64,000 nt of DNA, from positions 558,001 through 622,000 of the forward strand of contig NZ_FZOU01000002.1 of NCBI RefSeq assembly GCF_900188085.1, in the 5' to 3' direction. The notes beneath the pieces were generated by a model. That model worked only from the letters and a program-made list of their open reading frames with translations. It was not told where the DNA came from and ran no database searches. Positions 34,196-43,189 of the stretch are shown here, piece after piece (within the stretch, counting starts at the first letter, position 1; the number at the start of each line of letters is the position of its first letter). Position numbers and translations under genes: made by a program. The DNA is from Granulicella rosea. GTDB lineage: Bacteria > Acidobacteriota > Terriglobia > Terriglobales > Acidobacteriaceae.

Positions 34196-35983
34196 CTACT
34201 CCTTGGAGGTAGCCTCATCGGCGTAGAACGCGTCAATCTCTTTCTCGTACTTCTGCGTGATCACCCGGCGCTTTAGCTTCATGCTCGGCGTCATCTCTCC
34301 GGCTTCGATCGACCACTCATCCGGCACCACCGCGACACGCTTCATCGTCTCGTAGTGCGCGAGCGAGCCGTTCACCTGCTCCATTACGCCCTGATAGAGC
34401 TGCACGACCTTCGGATCCTTCACCAGCGCCGCGTGATCGGCGGTCGAGACGCCGTTCTGCTGCGCCCAGTGCTCCAGCGCCTGGAAGTTCGGCGAGATCA
34501 GCACGCAGGCGAACTTGTGCTTGTCGCCCACGACGCAGGCCTGCCCGACCAGCGAGTTCGCTTTCAGCTTGTTCTCGATCGGCTGCGGCGCGATCAGCTT
34601 GCCGCCGCTGGTTTTCAGCAGCTCCTTCTTGCGATCGGTGATGGAGATGAAGCCATCCTTATCCGCGTTGCCGATGTCGCCGGTCTTATACCAGCCGTCC
34701 GCGGTGAAGGCCTCGGCCGTCTCCTTCTCCATGTTCCAGTAGCCCTTGAAGACCGACGGCCCACGAACCTCCAGTTCGCCATCGGCGGCGAAGCGCGTCT
34801 CGATGTTCTCCATCGGCAGGCCGACCGTGCCGATACGCGTGCCGTGGGGATCGTTTGCCGCGACGACAGGCGAGGTCTCCGTCATGCCGTAGCCTTCGAA
34901 GATACGAATGCCCGCATCGGCGAACCAGCCGGCCGTATCGATGCCCAGCGGCGCGCCGCCCGAGATAAACGACTTCACCCGTCCGCCGAAGGCCTCGCGA
35001 ATCTTCGAAAACACCAGCTTATGCGCGATCATCGGGAAGAGGCCGCCTGGCGTCTTGCCGTCCATCACTTCCTGCCGGTGGCTCTTGCCGACGCCCAGCG
35101 CCCAGTTCAAAATCGCCAGCTTCAGCTTCGACTTCGCGGACTTCCCTTCCACACCCTGACGAATCTTCTCGTAAACGCGCGGTACGGCCATGAAGATCGT
35201 CGGCCGAATCGCCTTCATCACGACGGCAAGCTGGTTGAAGTTCGGGCAGTAAGCGATGCTCGCGCCATGACACATCAGCGAGTAATCCACGTGCCGCGCC
35301 GTGACATGCGAGAGCGGCAGAAAAGAGATGACGCTGTCCTGATCGTTGAAGCCGAAGTAGGTCGTCGACACATTGACATTGCTGGCGAGATTGCCATGCG
35401 TCAGCATCACGCCCTTCGGCACGCCCGTCGTGCCCGAGGTGTAGATCAGGGTCGCGAGATCGTCGCCCTGCACCGAGGCCACGATCGCATCGAAGCCCGC
35501 GTCGCGCGCCTGTTTGTCCTTGAAGTTCGCCACCAGATCGCCGAAGCTGTCGGCGTTATCGAACTTGCCGGCATCCATCACGACGACGTGTTCGAGCGCC
35601 GGCATCTCGCCCGCCTGCGCGATCTTCGCATACTGATCCTTGCTCGAAACGACGATCACCTTCGCCCCGGCGTCCTTCACCATGTAGCCGATCTGCTCGG
35701 CGGTGAGCGTCGCATAGAGCGGTACGTCGACGGCGCCAAGCGCCAGCGTGGCGAAGTCCGTCACCGACCACTCCCAGCGGTTCTCGGCGAGGATGGCGAT
35801 GCGATCGCCCTTCACGATGCCCCAGCTCTGGAAGACCTCCGCCAGCGCGCGCACACGGCCGTAAAGCTCATCCGAGGACATCGGGTTCCAGGCGCCCGCC
35901 GTGTCCTGCCACTGGATCACAACCTTCGCCCCACGCGACGTACCCTTTACGAAAACATCGTTTACCGTCTTCAGATCGAACAT
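34196..35983 (-). CDS. long-chain fatty acid--CoA ligase (AMP-forming)
   Basis: Activates fatty acids with ATP and CoA. The product has 595 residues from ATG 35983 (GGAGAG four bases before); the frame is open to 36085. The P-loop-like AMP motif is LIYTSGTTGVPKGVMLTHGN, followed by FLPLSHVTARHVDY, the A5 motif FEGYGMTETSPVVAAND, the hinge TGDIGNADKDGFISITDRKK and the Lys-containing LLKTSGGKLIAPQPIENKL. This is the FadD15/AAE long-chain branch. Single gene between the terminator and gltB. Confidence 0.92.
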   Translation of the reverse strand: MFDLKTVNDVFVKGTSRGAKVVIQWQDTAGAWNPMSSDELYGRVRALAEVFQSWGIVKGDRIAILAENRWEWSVTDFATLALGAVDVPLYATLTAEQIGYMVKDAGAKVIVVSSKDQYAKIAQAGEMPALEHVVVMDAGKFDNADSFGDLVANFKDKQARDAGFDAIVASVQGDDLATLIYTSGTTGVPKGVMLTHGNLASNVNVSTTYFGFNDQDSVISFLPLSHVTARHVDYSLMCHGASIAYCPNFNQLAVVMKAIRPTIFMAVPRVYEKIRQGVEGKSAKSKLKLAILNWALGVGKSHRQEVMDGKTPGGLFPMIAHKLVFSKIREAFGGRVKSFISGGAPLGIDTAGWFADAGIRIFEGYGMTETSPVVAANDPHGTRIGTVGLPMENIETRFAADGELEVRGPSVFKGYWNMEKETAEAFTADGWYKTGDIGNADKDGFISITDRKKELLKTSGGKLIAPQPIENKLKANSLVGQACVVGDKHKFACVLISPNFQALEHWAQQNGVSTADHAALVKDPKVVQLYQGVMEQVNGSLAHYETMKRVAVVPDEWSIEAGEMTPSMKLKRRVITQKYEKEIDAFYADEATSKE

Positions 35984-36139
35984 GCACTCTCCAGAACTCT
36001 CGAACCCCGCAAGACTATCGCATTGCGCGGATGTCCAGCCAAACAAAAGGCGGATTGCTGGTTGGATGCTCAAACTTCGATGCATCGCACAGCAATCCGC
36101 CGGATCTTACGCAATTCTTACGACCGAACCAAAATCCCG

Positions 36140-39100
36140 CTAAACCTGCGGCTTCGGACTCAGACGGACAAACGCCGCCGACTTCGTCCCCCAGTCCGCC
36201 AGCATCGACTGCGCCAGACCGCTCGCAGCCTTCTCCGCGTGGACGCCGATCAGCGCGCGCAGAGCCTCCTGCGACTCCGCATCGACCGCGCTAAACGGTT
36301 CCGGGTCAACGAAATCCGGATGATACCGCAAGCCCTGGACGAAGCTGCCGTCCGCGTCGTAGACCCACGCCAGACCACCCGTCATGCCGGCGCCGAAGTT
36401 CATCCCGGCACGTCCCAGCACGACGACCGTACCGCCGGTCATGTACTCGCAGCCGTGGTCGCCCACGCCCTCGACGACCGTCGTCACGCCCGAGTTGCGT
36501 ACGCCGAACCGCTCGCCCGCGCGACCCGCCGCGTAGAACGCGCCCGCCGTGCCGCCGTAGAGCGCGACGTTGCCGAGGATCGCGTGGTTGCCGCTATCCT
36601 TTGCCGCGAGGCCCATCGCCCGGATGACGATCTCGCCGCCCGCCAGCCCCTTGCCGACGAAGTCGTTCGCCTGGCCGTCAAGCACCAGCTTCATGCCCTC
36701 GACCGTGAATGCGCCGAAGCTCTGCCCCGCCGTGCCCGTCAGGTGGAGGGTCACGTCGACCGGAACCTCACCCTGCGCGCGCTGCAGCGCAATCTCACCC
36801 GCAAGCCGCGCGCCGATCGAGCGGTCGCAGTTCGAGATCGACGATTCAACCACATGCGGCACGCCCGCCGCGATGGCCTCGAGCGCCGGTGCGATCCATG
36901 CCTCGTCGAGCGGAGGACCGTCGACCGGCTGGTTATTGCGGATGCCCTGCGACTGCACCGGACCGTCGTTCACCCGAGCCAGCATCGGCTCAAGATCCAG
37001 ATTGCCGTCGAACCGCACCTGCTCCAGCAGGTCGGTGCGGCCGATGGCGGCCTCAAGCGAAGGCAGACCGTAACGCGCCAGCAGATGACGCAGTTCGTTC
37101 GCCAGCTCGGTGAAGAAGCCGATGATGTGCTCTGGCTTGCCGCGGAACTTCGCCCGCAGCTCCGGCTTCTGCGTCGCGATGCCCGTCGGACAGGTATTCA
37201 GATGACACTGCCGCGCCATATCGCAGCCAATCGCGACCAGCACCGCCGTACCGAAGGCGTACTCGTCCGCGCCCAGCAGCGCCGCGACCAGCACGTCGCG
37301 GGCGGTGGCCAGACCGCCGTCCGTACGCAGCCGCACCCGGCCACGCATGCCATTTTCCATCAGCACCTGCTGCGCCTCGGCAAGCCCCAGCTCCCACGGA
37401 TTACCCGCGTACTTGATGCTCGAAAGCGCCGCCGCGCCCGTGCCGCCGGTGTTGCCGGCGATGACGATGAAGTCCGCATAGGCCTTCGCCACGCCGGCCG
37501 CCACCGTGCCGACGCCGCAGCTCGAAACCAGCTTCACGCCGACCAGAGCCTTCGGGTTGATGCGCTTCAGATCGTAGATCAACTGCGCGAGGTCTTCGAT
37601 CGAGTAGATGTCGTGATGCGGCGGAGGCGAGATGAGCGAGACGCCCGGCTGCGCATGACGCAGACGCGCGATCAGCCCTGAGACCTTGTGCCCGGGCAAC
37701 TGTCCACCCTCGCCGGGCTTGGCGCCCTGCGCGACCTTGATCTCGATCTCGTCCGCATGCGCCAGATACTGCGCCGTGACGCCGAAGCGTCCGGACGCGA
37801 CCTGCTTGATGCGGTTGTTCTTGAGCAGCGGCGCATAGTGCGCGGCGGTCTCGACCATCTCCGCGACAGCCGTACCGCCGGCCTGAGCCTGCGCGGCGCC
37901 ACCGCCGTCACTCGGAACGCTCGAAGCCGGAATCCACTCCTTGCGGTAGACCTCCGGATCTTCGCCGCCCTCACCGGTGTTCGACCGGCCACCCAGCTTG
38001 TTCATCGCAATGGTGATGCACTGGTGCGCCTCGGGGCTCAACGAGCCGAGCGACATGGCGCTCGCGACGAACCGCTTGAAGATGCTCGACGACGGCTCAA
38101 TCTCATCGAGCGAGAGCTGCGGGCCGGCGGGACGAATCTCCAGCAGATCGCGCAACACCGCAGGCTCGCCCGCATTGACCTGCTGGCTGAAGATGTTGAA
38201 CGCGGCGGTGGAGTCCGGCGGCAGAACGCCTGCACGGGTGCTGCCCACAACCGTCTGCAGAGCCTTCACGGTTGGCGGCTGCCAGGCGTGCGGCTCGGCC
38301 ACATCGGCCTTGCGAAAGCGCACCCAGCCATAGTCCGGCAGTTCGCTCGCGACGGGCGCGGGCGCGGCGTCCCAGCCCATGCGAAGCTGACGCTCCAGCT
38401 CCGGGAAGCCGATGCCGGAGAGCGGCGCGGGCGTGTCCTGGAAGCAGCGGTCGACCACGCTCTGGTGCAGCCCGAGGATGTCGAACAGGTGCGCGCCGCG
38501 ATAGCTGTCGACGACCGAGATGCCCATCTTCGACATCACCTTCGCGAGGCCGGCGTCGAGCGACTTCAGCATCTTCTTCTCGGCGACAATCGGGTCGGCG
38601 GGAACGAGCGCACGCGCCGTCTCAAGCGCCAGCCACGGGCAGACGACGCCCGCGCCATAGCCGATCAGCACGGCGGCGTGATGAATGTCGCGGCAGTCGC
38701 CGGCCTCGACCGCCAGCCCGGTCAGCGTACGAAGACCGGCGGCGACGAGTCCCTGATGCACCGCTCCGGTCGCCATCGCCATGGGAATCGGCAGCGAGGT
38801 GGAGCTGGCCTCGCGGTCGCTGATGAGCAGGATGCGCGCGCCGCCACGGACGAGATCGATCGCCTTCGCGCCGATCGCGTCGAGAGCCTCCGTCAATGTG
38901 GTGGAAGGCGAATAGACGCAGTCGAGCACGGCGACGCGAAGCTCCTCGGCGTGGTGATGCTCGCCTTTACGGAGCGCGGCGACCTGCGCGAGCGAAAGGA
39001 ACGGCGAGGCCAGCGAGAGTCCACGCAGACGCTCGTTCTTGTCGAGCAGGTGGGGCCAGGGGCCGAGACGCGTGTGCAACTGCACCACGCAGGCCTCGCG

Positions 39101-40687
39101 CAGCGGATCGATCGCCGGGTTGGTCACCTGCGCAAAGCGCTGGCGGAAGAACGCATACACCGGACGCGGCGCGCGCGCCAGGAAAGCCAGCGGGGTGTCG
39201 TCGCCCATCGACCAGACGGCGTCCTTGCCCTCGACCGCCATCGGCTGCAGGATCATCTTCACGTCTTCGCGGGTGTAACCGAAGCCGGTGTGCAGCGCGC
39301 GGATCGCGGCGACGTCCATGACGGCGTCGTCGGCCTTGGCGACAAACTCCTCGTTCTCCATCAGCGAGGTGTAGGTCGCGCCGGTGTCGAAGATCGCCAG
39401 CAGCTCCTCATCCTCGTACATCTTGCCATCGATCAGGTCGACCGCGAGCATCTGACCGGGGCCAAGGCGTCCACTATGGATGACCTCTTCCGGATCGAGA
39501 TCGACCAGGCCGATCTCCGAGCCAGCCGCCACCAGGCCGCTCTTCGTGACGGCAAACCGGCACGGACGAAGGCCGTTGCGGTCGAGCGCAGCGCCGACCA
39601 CGCGGCCGTCGCTATAGGCGATCGCGGCCGGGCCATCCCACGGCTCGGCGCAGTCCGCGTGATACTGCAGGAAGCTGGAGGTGTGGCCGCCGGTGATCGC
39701 GGGCGGCAGCAGCATGCGCACTGCCTCCGAGATCGAGCGTCCGTTCTTCGAGATCAGCTCGATCGTCTCGTCGAGCGAGGTGGAGTCCGTGCCGCCCTTG
39801 GTCAGGACAGGCTTGCATTCGACCGGCAGCGTGGCGTCGCGCGCGGCCATGCGTGCGCGATTGCCCCATACGGTGTTGATCTCGCCGTTGTGCCCAATGG
39901 TGCGGCCAGGCTGCGCGCGGTGCCACGCGGGTGTTGTGTTGGTCGCGTAACGCTGGTGGAAGACCGAGAACTGCGTCACGTAGTCCGGCGAGGCAAGGTC
40001 CGGGAAGAAGCTCGGCAGCAGCTTGCCCGAGCACATCGCCTTGTAGACCAGCGTGCGCGTCGAGAGCGAGCAGATGTAGCCGGTAACGTGGCCCTCTTCA
40101 TGAGAGCGCTCGAACTGCTTGCGCGACAGGTAGAGGCGGCGCTCCATCGAGTTCGACGCCTTGTCGCTCTTTGGAGTCTCAGCGCCAAGAACATCCGCAA
40201 CCAGCACCTGGCGGATACGCGGCATGGCGCTCAGGGCGATCTCGCCCAGGGCGTCCGGGGCAACGGGCACGTCGCGCCAACACAGCACCTTCAGATCGTG
40301 CGAGGCCAGACAGCGCTCCAGAACAGCCTCGGCGCGGGTCTCGGCCGGGTCGGTGAAGATCATGCCGACGCCCAGCTTGTGGTCGTCCGGCAGCGAGACG
40401 CCGGTCTCGCGCAGCAGCAGAGCTCGCGGCACGCCGGTCATGACGCCGACGCCATCGCTGCTCTTCCCGTCGGCCGCGGTGGCGCCGCGGTGGGCGAGGC
40501 GGGCGAGCGCGGTCAACGCCTGCTCCAGAATCTTGTGCGAAATCTCACCGGACATCGACGCGACAAAGCCGACGCCGCAGGAGTCCTGATCGAAACGAGG
40601 GTCCAGCAGGGATTTGCCGCCACGCAGCGTGCGCTGCATCCGGGCCGAAACACCGAGAGAAGGCGAAGACTGGAGAGAGTTGTCCAT
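36140..40687 (-). CDS. gltB: glutamate synthase large subunit
   Basis: Transfers glutamine amide N to 2-oxoglutarate. The product has 1515 residues, the full class length. A 36-residue propeptide precedes C37 in FDQDSCGVGF, the N-terminal nucleophile of the class II amidotransferase domain. The central domain, the FMN synthase barrel (with NTGEGGEDPEVYRKEW and APPPHHDIYSIEDLAQLIYD-like core) and the 3Fe-4S Cys set CDMARQCHLNTCPTGIATQ follow, and the C-terminal GxGxG beta-helix ends the protein. No gltD is adjacent. It diverges from argR; the intergenic region holds tandem ARG boxes, so arginine may also influence gltB (inference). Confidence 0.96.
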   Translation of the reverse strand: MDNSLQSSPSLGVSARMQRTLRGGKSLLDPRFDQDSCGVGFVASMSGEISHKILEQALTALARLAHRGATAADGKSSDGVGVMTGVPRALLLRETGVSLPDDHKLGVGMIFTDPAETRAEAVLERCLASHDLKVLCWRDVPVAPDALGEIALSAMPRIRQVLVADVLGAETPKSDKASNSMERRLYLSRKQFERSHEEGHVTGYICSLSTRTLVYKAMCSGKLLPSFFPDLASPDYVTQFSVFHQRYATNTTPAWHRAQPGRTIGHNGEINTVWGNRARMAARDATLPVECKPVLTKGGTDSTSLDETIELISKNGRSISEAVRMLLPPAITGGHTSSFLQYHADCAEPWDGPAAIAYSDGRVVGAALDRNGLRPCRFAVTKSGLVAAGSEIGLVDLDPEEVIHSGRLGPGQMLAVDLIDGKMYEDEELLAIFDTGATYTSLMENEEFVAKADDAVMDVAAIRALHTGFGYTREDVKMILQPMAVEGKDAVWSMGDDTPLAFLARAPRPVYAFFRQRFAQVTNPAIDPLREACVVQLHTRLGPWPHLLDKNERLRGLSLASPFLSLAQVAALRKGEHHHAEELRVAVLDCVYSPSTTLTEALDAIGAKAIDLVRGGARILLISDREASSTSLPIPMAMATGAVHQGLVAAGLRTLTGLAVEAGDCRDIHHAAVLIGYGAGVVCPWLALETARALVPADPIVAEKKMLKSLDAGLAKVMSKMGISVVDSYRGAHLFDILGLHQSVVDRCFQDTPAPLSGIGFPELERQLRMGWDAAPAPVASELPDYGWVRFRKADVAEPHAWQPPTVKALQTVVGSTRAGVLPPDSTAAFNIFSQQVNAGEPAVLRDLLEIRPAGPQLSLDEIEPSSSIFKRFVASAMSLGSLSPEAHQCITIAMNKLGGRSNTGEGGEDPEVYRKEWIPASSVPSDGGGAAQAQAGGTAVAEMVETAAHYAPLLKNNRIKQVASGRFGVTAQYLAHADEIEIKVAQGAKPGEGGQLPGHKVSGLIARLRHAQPGVSLISPPPHHDIYSIEDLAQLIYDLKRINPKALVGVKLVSSCGVGTVAAGVAKAYADFIVIAGNTGGTGAAALSSIKYAGNPWELGLAEAQQVLMENGMRGRVRLRTDGGLATARDVLVAALLGADEYAFGTAVLVAIGCDMARQCHLNTCPTGIATQKPELRAKFRGKPEHIIGFFTELANELRHLLARYGLPSLEAAIGRTDLLEQVRFDGNLDLEPMLARVNDGPVQSQGIRNNQPVDGPPLDEAWIAPALEAIAAGVPHVVESSISNCDRSIGARLAGEIALQRAQGEVPVDVTLHLTGTAGQSFGAFTVEGMKLVLDGQANDFVGKGLAGGEIVIRAMGLAAKDSGNHAILGNVALYGGTAGAFYAAGRAGERFGVRNSGVTTVVEGVGDHGCEYMTGGTVVVLGRAGMNFGAGMTGGLAWVYDADGSFVQGLRYHPDFVDPEPFSAVDAESQEALRALIGVHAEKAASGLAQSMLADWGTKSAAFVRLSPKPQV

Positions 40688-40786
40688 AATTCACTATACG
40701 TCGCCGAGAATCCGCATGGAGTCTCCGCACACATTCCTTTTCTTTATTAATTGACGCGGCTTCTTGGATAATTACCACAGCACTGC

Positions 40787-40815
40787 TTGACGTGTGTCTT
40801 GTGTATATTTATACA
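40787..40815 (+). promoter_or_regulatory. sigma-70 promoter of the argR-arginine operon
   Basis: TTGACG (40787-40792), 17-base spacer, TATACA (40810-40815), a near-consensus promoter. Predicted transcription start about 40822, giving a leader of some 75 bases that contains a small hairpin (CCGGAAAG with CTTTCTTCCGG near 40837-40859). Confidence 0.8.
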
Positions 40816-40835
40816 TAGTAATGTATTTTTATGCA
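40802..40835. promoter_or_regulatory. tandem ARG boxes (ArgR operator)
   Basis: Box 1 TGTATATTTATACA (40802-40815) and box 2 TGTATTTTTATGCA (40822-40835) each match 12 of 14 positions of the ARG box core TGAATWWWWATTCA and lie 20 bp apart, about two helical turns, as in known paired ArgR sites. Box 1 covers the -10 hexamer, so ArgR bound here should block transcription. Confidence 0.75.
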
Positions 40836-40897
40836 TCCGGAAAGAGAACTTTCTTCCGGAGCGGGGACGAAAGACAGGCGGAGAGGAGGTGGAGGCT

Positions 40898-41338
40898 ATG
40901 AAACAGCAACGGCACGCAGCAATCCGCGAACTGCTGGCCCAGGGAGCGATCCCCAGCCAGGATCAACTGCGACGCAAGCTCGCGGCCAATGGCTTCCACG
41001 TCACCCAGGCGACGCTTTCGCGCGACATTCACGAGCTGAAGCTGAGCAAGGGACCGAACGGATACTCCTCCCCCGCGAGCGAAGACGACGAAGAGGATGA
41101 TCTTCCCGGCATCCGCGACGTGCTTCATTCCTTCGGACTCGAAGTCCGGCAGGCGTTGAATCTGCTCGTCGTCATCACCACAACCGGCGGCGCGCAGCCC
41201 ATCGCAGCCGGCATCGATTACGAAGACTGGCCGGAGGTCGTCGGCACCATCGCGGGCGACGACACGGTGCTCATCATCTGCCCCGACCTACCACAGGCCA
41301 GCACGCTGAAGACCAGGATTGCAGGACACATTGGCTAA
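40898..41338 (+). CDS. argR: arginine repressor ArgR
   Basis: A 146-residue product from ATG 40898, preceded by GAGGAGGTGGAGG; a longer frame upstream overlaps the promoter and is rejected. The N-terminal winged HTH reads KQQRHAAIRELLAQGAIPSQ then QLRRKLAANGFHVTQATLSR, with the SR of the recognition helix. The C-terminal domain holds the arginine-binding/hexamerisation block VVGTIAGDDTVLIICP. It heads the arginine biosynthesis operon and should repress itself through the tandem ARG boxes. A short acidic linker (SEDDEEDDLPG) joins the domains. Confidence 0.94.
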   Translation: MKQQRHAAIRELLAQGAIPSQDQLRRKLAANGFHVTQATLSRDIHELKLSKGPNGYSSPASEDDEEDDLPGIRDVLHSFGLEVRQALNLLVVITTTGGAQPIAAGIDYEDWPEVVGTIAGDDTVLIICPDLPQASTLKTRIAGHIG

Positions 41339-42410
41339 CGAGATCAAGACATCCGTACGGACCGCCGTTGCAGGCGTCGGCGGCTACGCCGGCGGCGAGC
41401 TGGCGAGGCTGCTGCTGCATCATCCCCGGCTCGCCGCCGCGCAGCCGCTCTTCCTCGGCCGCGTCGCCGACGAAGCCACCACCGGCCGCGTGCCGCTCGA
41501 ATCGCTTCACCCGCAACTTGCACTCGGCGGCGGCGTTGCGCAGCCCGAGGTCGTCAGCTTCTCGTGGGAGAAGGTTCAGGACGCCGGCATTGAAACGGTC
41601 TTCCTCGCGCTGCCGCACGAGACCTCGCGCGAGTGGGCGCCGGAGTGGCTCGAGCGCGGCATCAAGGTCATCGATCTCAGCGGCGCATGGCGGCTGCACC
41701 AGGCCGCGAACAGCGCGGTCTACAAGCTGACCGACGCGAACGAAGCGCTCGCGCAGTCGCTCCAGCAGGAGGCCGTCTTCGGCTGCCCCGAGCTGCATCG
41801 CGAAGAGATCGCCAACGCACGCCTGGTTGCGAACCCCGGCTGCTACTCGACCTCGATCATCCTGGCGCTCGCTCCCCTGCTGCGCGCCGGCATCGTAGAT
41901 GTCGATCATGGCATCATCTGCGATGCGAAGTCGGGCGTCAGCGGCGCGGGCAAGGCGGCGACCGCGAAGACGCACTTCATGTACGCGGCGGACAATCTTT
42001 CGGCGTATGCGGTCTTCGGCCATCGCCACACCGGCGAGCTGCTCGAACAGCTTGGCCTCACCGCTGACCAGATTCAGTTCACGCCGCATCTGCTGCCGAT
42101 TCCGCGTGGAATTTTATCGACCATCTATCTTCGTCTGAAAGACTCGATGAAGCCGGAGGAGGTCGAATCGGTACTGCGAAGTTTCTACGCGAGCAGCCCG
42201 ATGGTCCGAATTCACAAGACACCGGGCCTGCCGCAGATACAACACATCGTACGAACGAACTACTGCGATATCGGATTCGAGCTGGCAAAGGATGGCAAAC
42301 GACTGGTGCTGGTCAGTTGCCTCGATAATCTATTGAAGGGCGCCGCCGGACAGGCGGTGCAGAACTTGAACGTAATGTGTGGCTGGAAGGAAGAGGAGGG
42401 TCTGCTATGA
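41331..42410 (+). CDS. argC: N-acetyl-gamma-glutamyl-phosphate reductase
   Basis: NADPH-dependent reduction of N-acetylglutamyl phosphate, third step of arginine synthesis. About 359 residues. TTG 41331 is preferred since AGGA lies five bases before it and it overlaps the argR stop by eight bases; TTG 41319 is possible. The Rossmann motif is VAGVGGYAGGELARLLLHHP and the catalytic Cys is C171 in ANPGCYSTS. HFMYAADNLSAYAVFGHRHTG is also typical. Ends ATGA with argB. Confidence 0.95.
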   Translation: MANEIKTSVRTAVAGVGGYAGGELARLLLHHPRLAAAQPLFLGRVADEATTGRVPLESLHPQLALGGGVAQPEVVSFSWEKVQDAGIETVFLALPHETSREWAPEWLERGIKVIDLSGAWRLHQAANSAVYKLTDANEALAQSLQQEAVFGCPELHREEIANARLVANPGCYSTSIILALAPLLRAGIVDVDHGIICDAKSGVSGAGKAATAKTHFMYAADNLSAYAVFGHRHTGELLEQLGLTADQIQFTPHLLPIPRGILSTIYLRLKDSMKPEEVESVLRSFYASSPMVRIHKTPGLPQIQHIVRTNYCDIGFELAKDGKRLVLVSCLDNLLKGAAGQAVQNLNVMCGWKEEEGLL

Positions 42411-43189
42411 AGTATGTCGTGAAACTGGGTGGCGCGGCGCTCGAGGATGAAAAGCTGTTGCACCTGTGCGGCAAGGCGATCTTCGATCTCGTCAGCGATG
42501 GCAATCAGGTTGCCGTGGTGCATGGCGGCGGCGTTCAACTGACCAAGACGCTTGCCCAGATGGGTAAGAAGAGCGAGTTCATCAGCGGCCTGCGCGTGAC
42601 CGATGCGGAGACGCGCGACGCGGCGCTGATGGTGCTCGCGGGCCGCGTGAACAAGTCGCTGGTCGCGGCGCTTGGCAAGCACGGCCAGGCGGCGATGGGT
42701 CTTTCAGGCGGAGACGGTCACGTCTTCCGCGCACGCAAGAAGAAGACGACGCCGGACCTTGGATTTGTAGGAGAGATTGCCGCCGCCGATCCGCGCTGGC
42801 TCGACGCCATCTGGATGATGGGCGCGGTGCCCGTGATCTCGTCGATCGCACTCGGCTTCGACGGTGAGTACTACAATATCAACGCGGACGAGATGGCCGC
42901 GGCGTGCGCGATCTGCACCAAGGCCGACGCCCTCGTCTTCCTCACCGACGTACCCGGCGTCAAGGGCGCGGACGGCAACGTCATGCGTTGGCTTAGTCTC
43001 AAGGAAATCCCCGCGCTGGAGCGAGCCATGGTCGTCTCCGGCGGCATGCTGCCGAAGCTCAACGCATGCAAGGATGCGCTCACGCATGGCGTGAAGCGTG
43101 TAAGAATTCTCCCCGCAGGGGCAGCCGCAAGCCTGCCCGATCTGCTGAGTTCCAGAGTGGAAGATGGTACGGAGGTGATGGTCGCATGA
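42407..43189 (+). CDS. argB: acetylglutamate kinase
   Basis: Phosphorylates N-acetylglutamate. The product has 260 residues from ATG 42407 (GAGGAGGG before), overlapping the argC stop by four bases. Amino acid kinase motifs: MKYVVKLGGAAL, AVVHGGGVQLTK, FISGLRVTDAETRDAALMVL, GLSGGDG, YYNINADEMAAACA and FLTDVPGVKG, with SGGMLPKLNAC near the end. It lacks the N-terminal helix of arginine-inhibited hexameric enzymes, so end-product control may fall on the N-acetylglutamate synthase or on ArgR (inference). Confidence 0.95.
   Translation: MKYVVKLGGAALEDEKLLHLCGKAIFDLVSDGNQVAVVHGGGVQLTKTLAQMGKKSEFISGLRVTDAETRDAALMVLAGRVNKSLVAALGKHGQAAMGLSGGDGHVFRARKKKTTPDLGFVGEIAAADPRWLDAIWMMGAVPVISSIALGFDGEYYNINADEMAAACAICTKADALVFLTDVPGVKGADGNVMRWLSLKEIPALERAMVVSGGMLPKLNACKDALTHGVKRVRILPAGAAASLPDLLSSRVEDGTEVMVA

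Noticed and set aside
34355..40750. Very long open frames on the plus strand (over 1000 codons each) opposite the acyl-CoA ligase and gltB
   Set aside because: They mirror codon positions of clear minus-strand genes in GC-rich DNA, are Arg/Ala/Gly-rich and match no family pattern.
40787..40897. N-terminal extension of ArgR
   Set aside because: Would translate the promoter and ARG boxes; ATG 40898 has a strong ribosome site and the family N-terminus.
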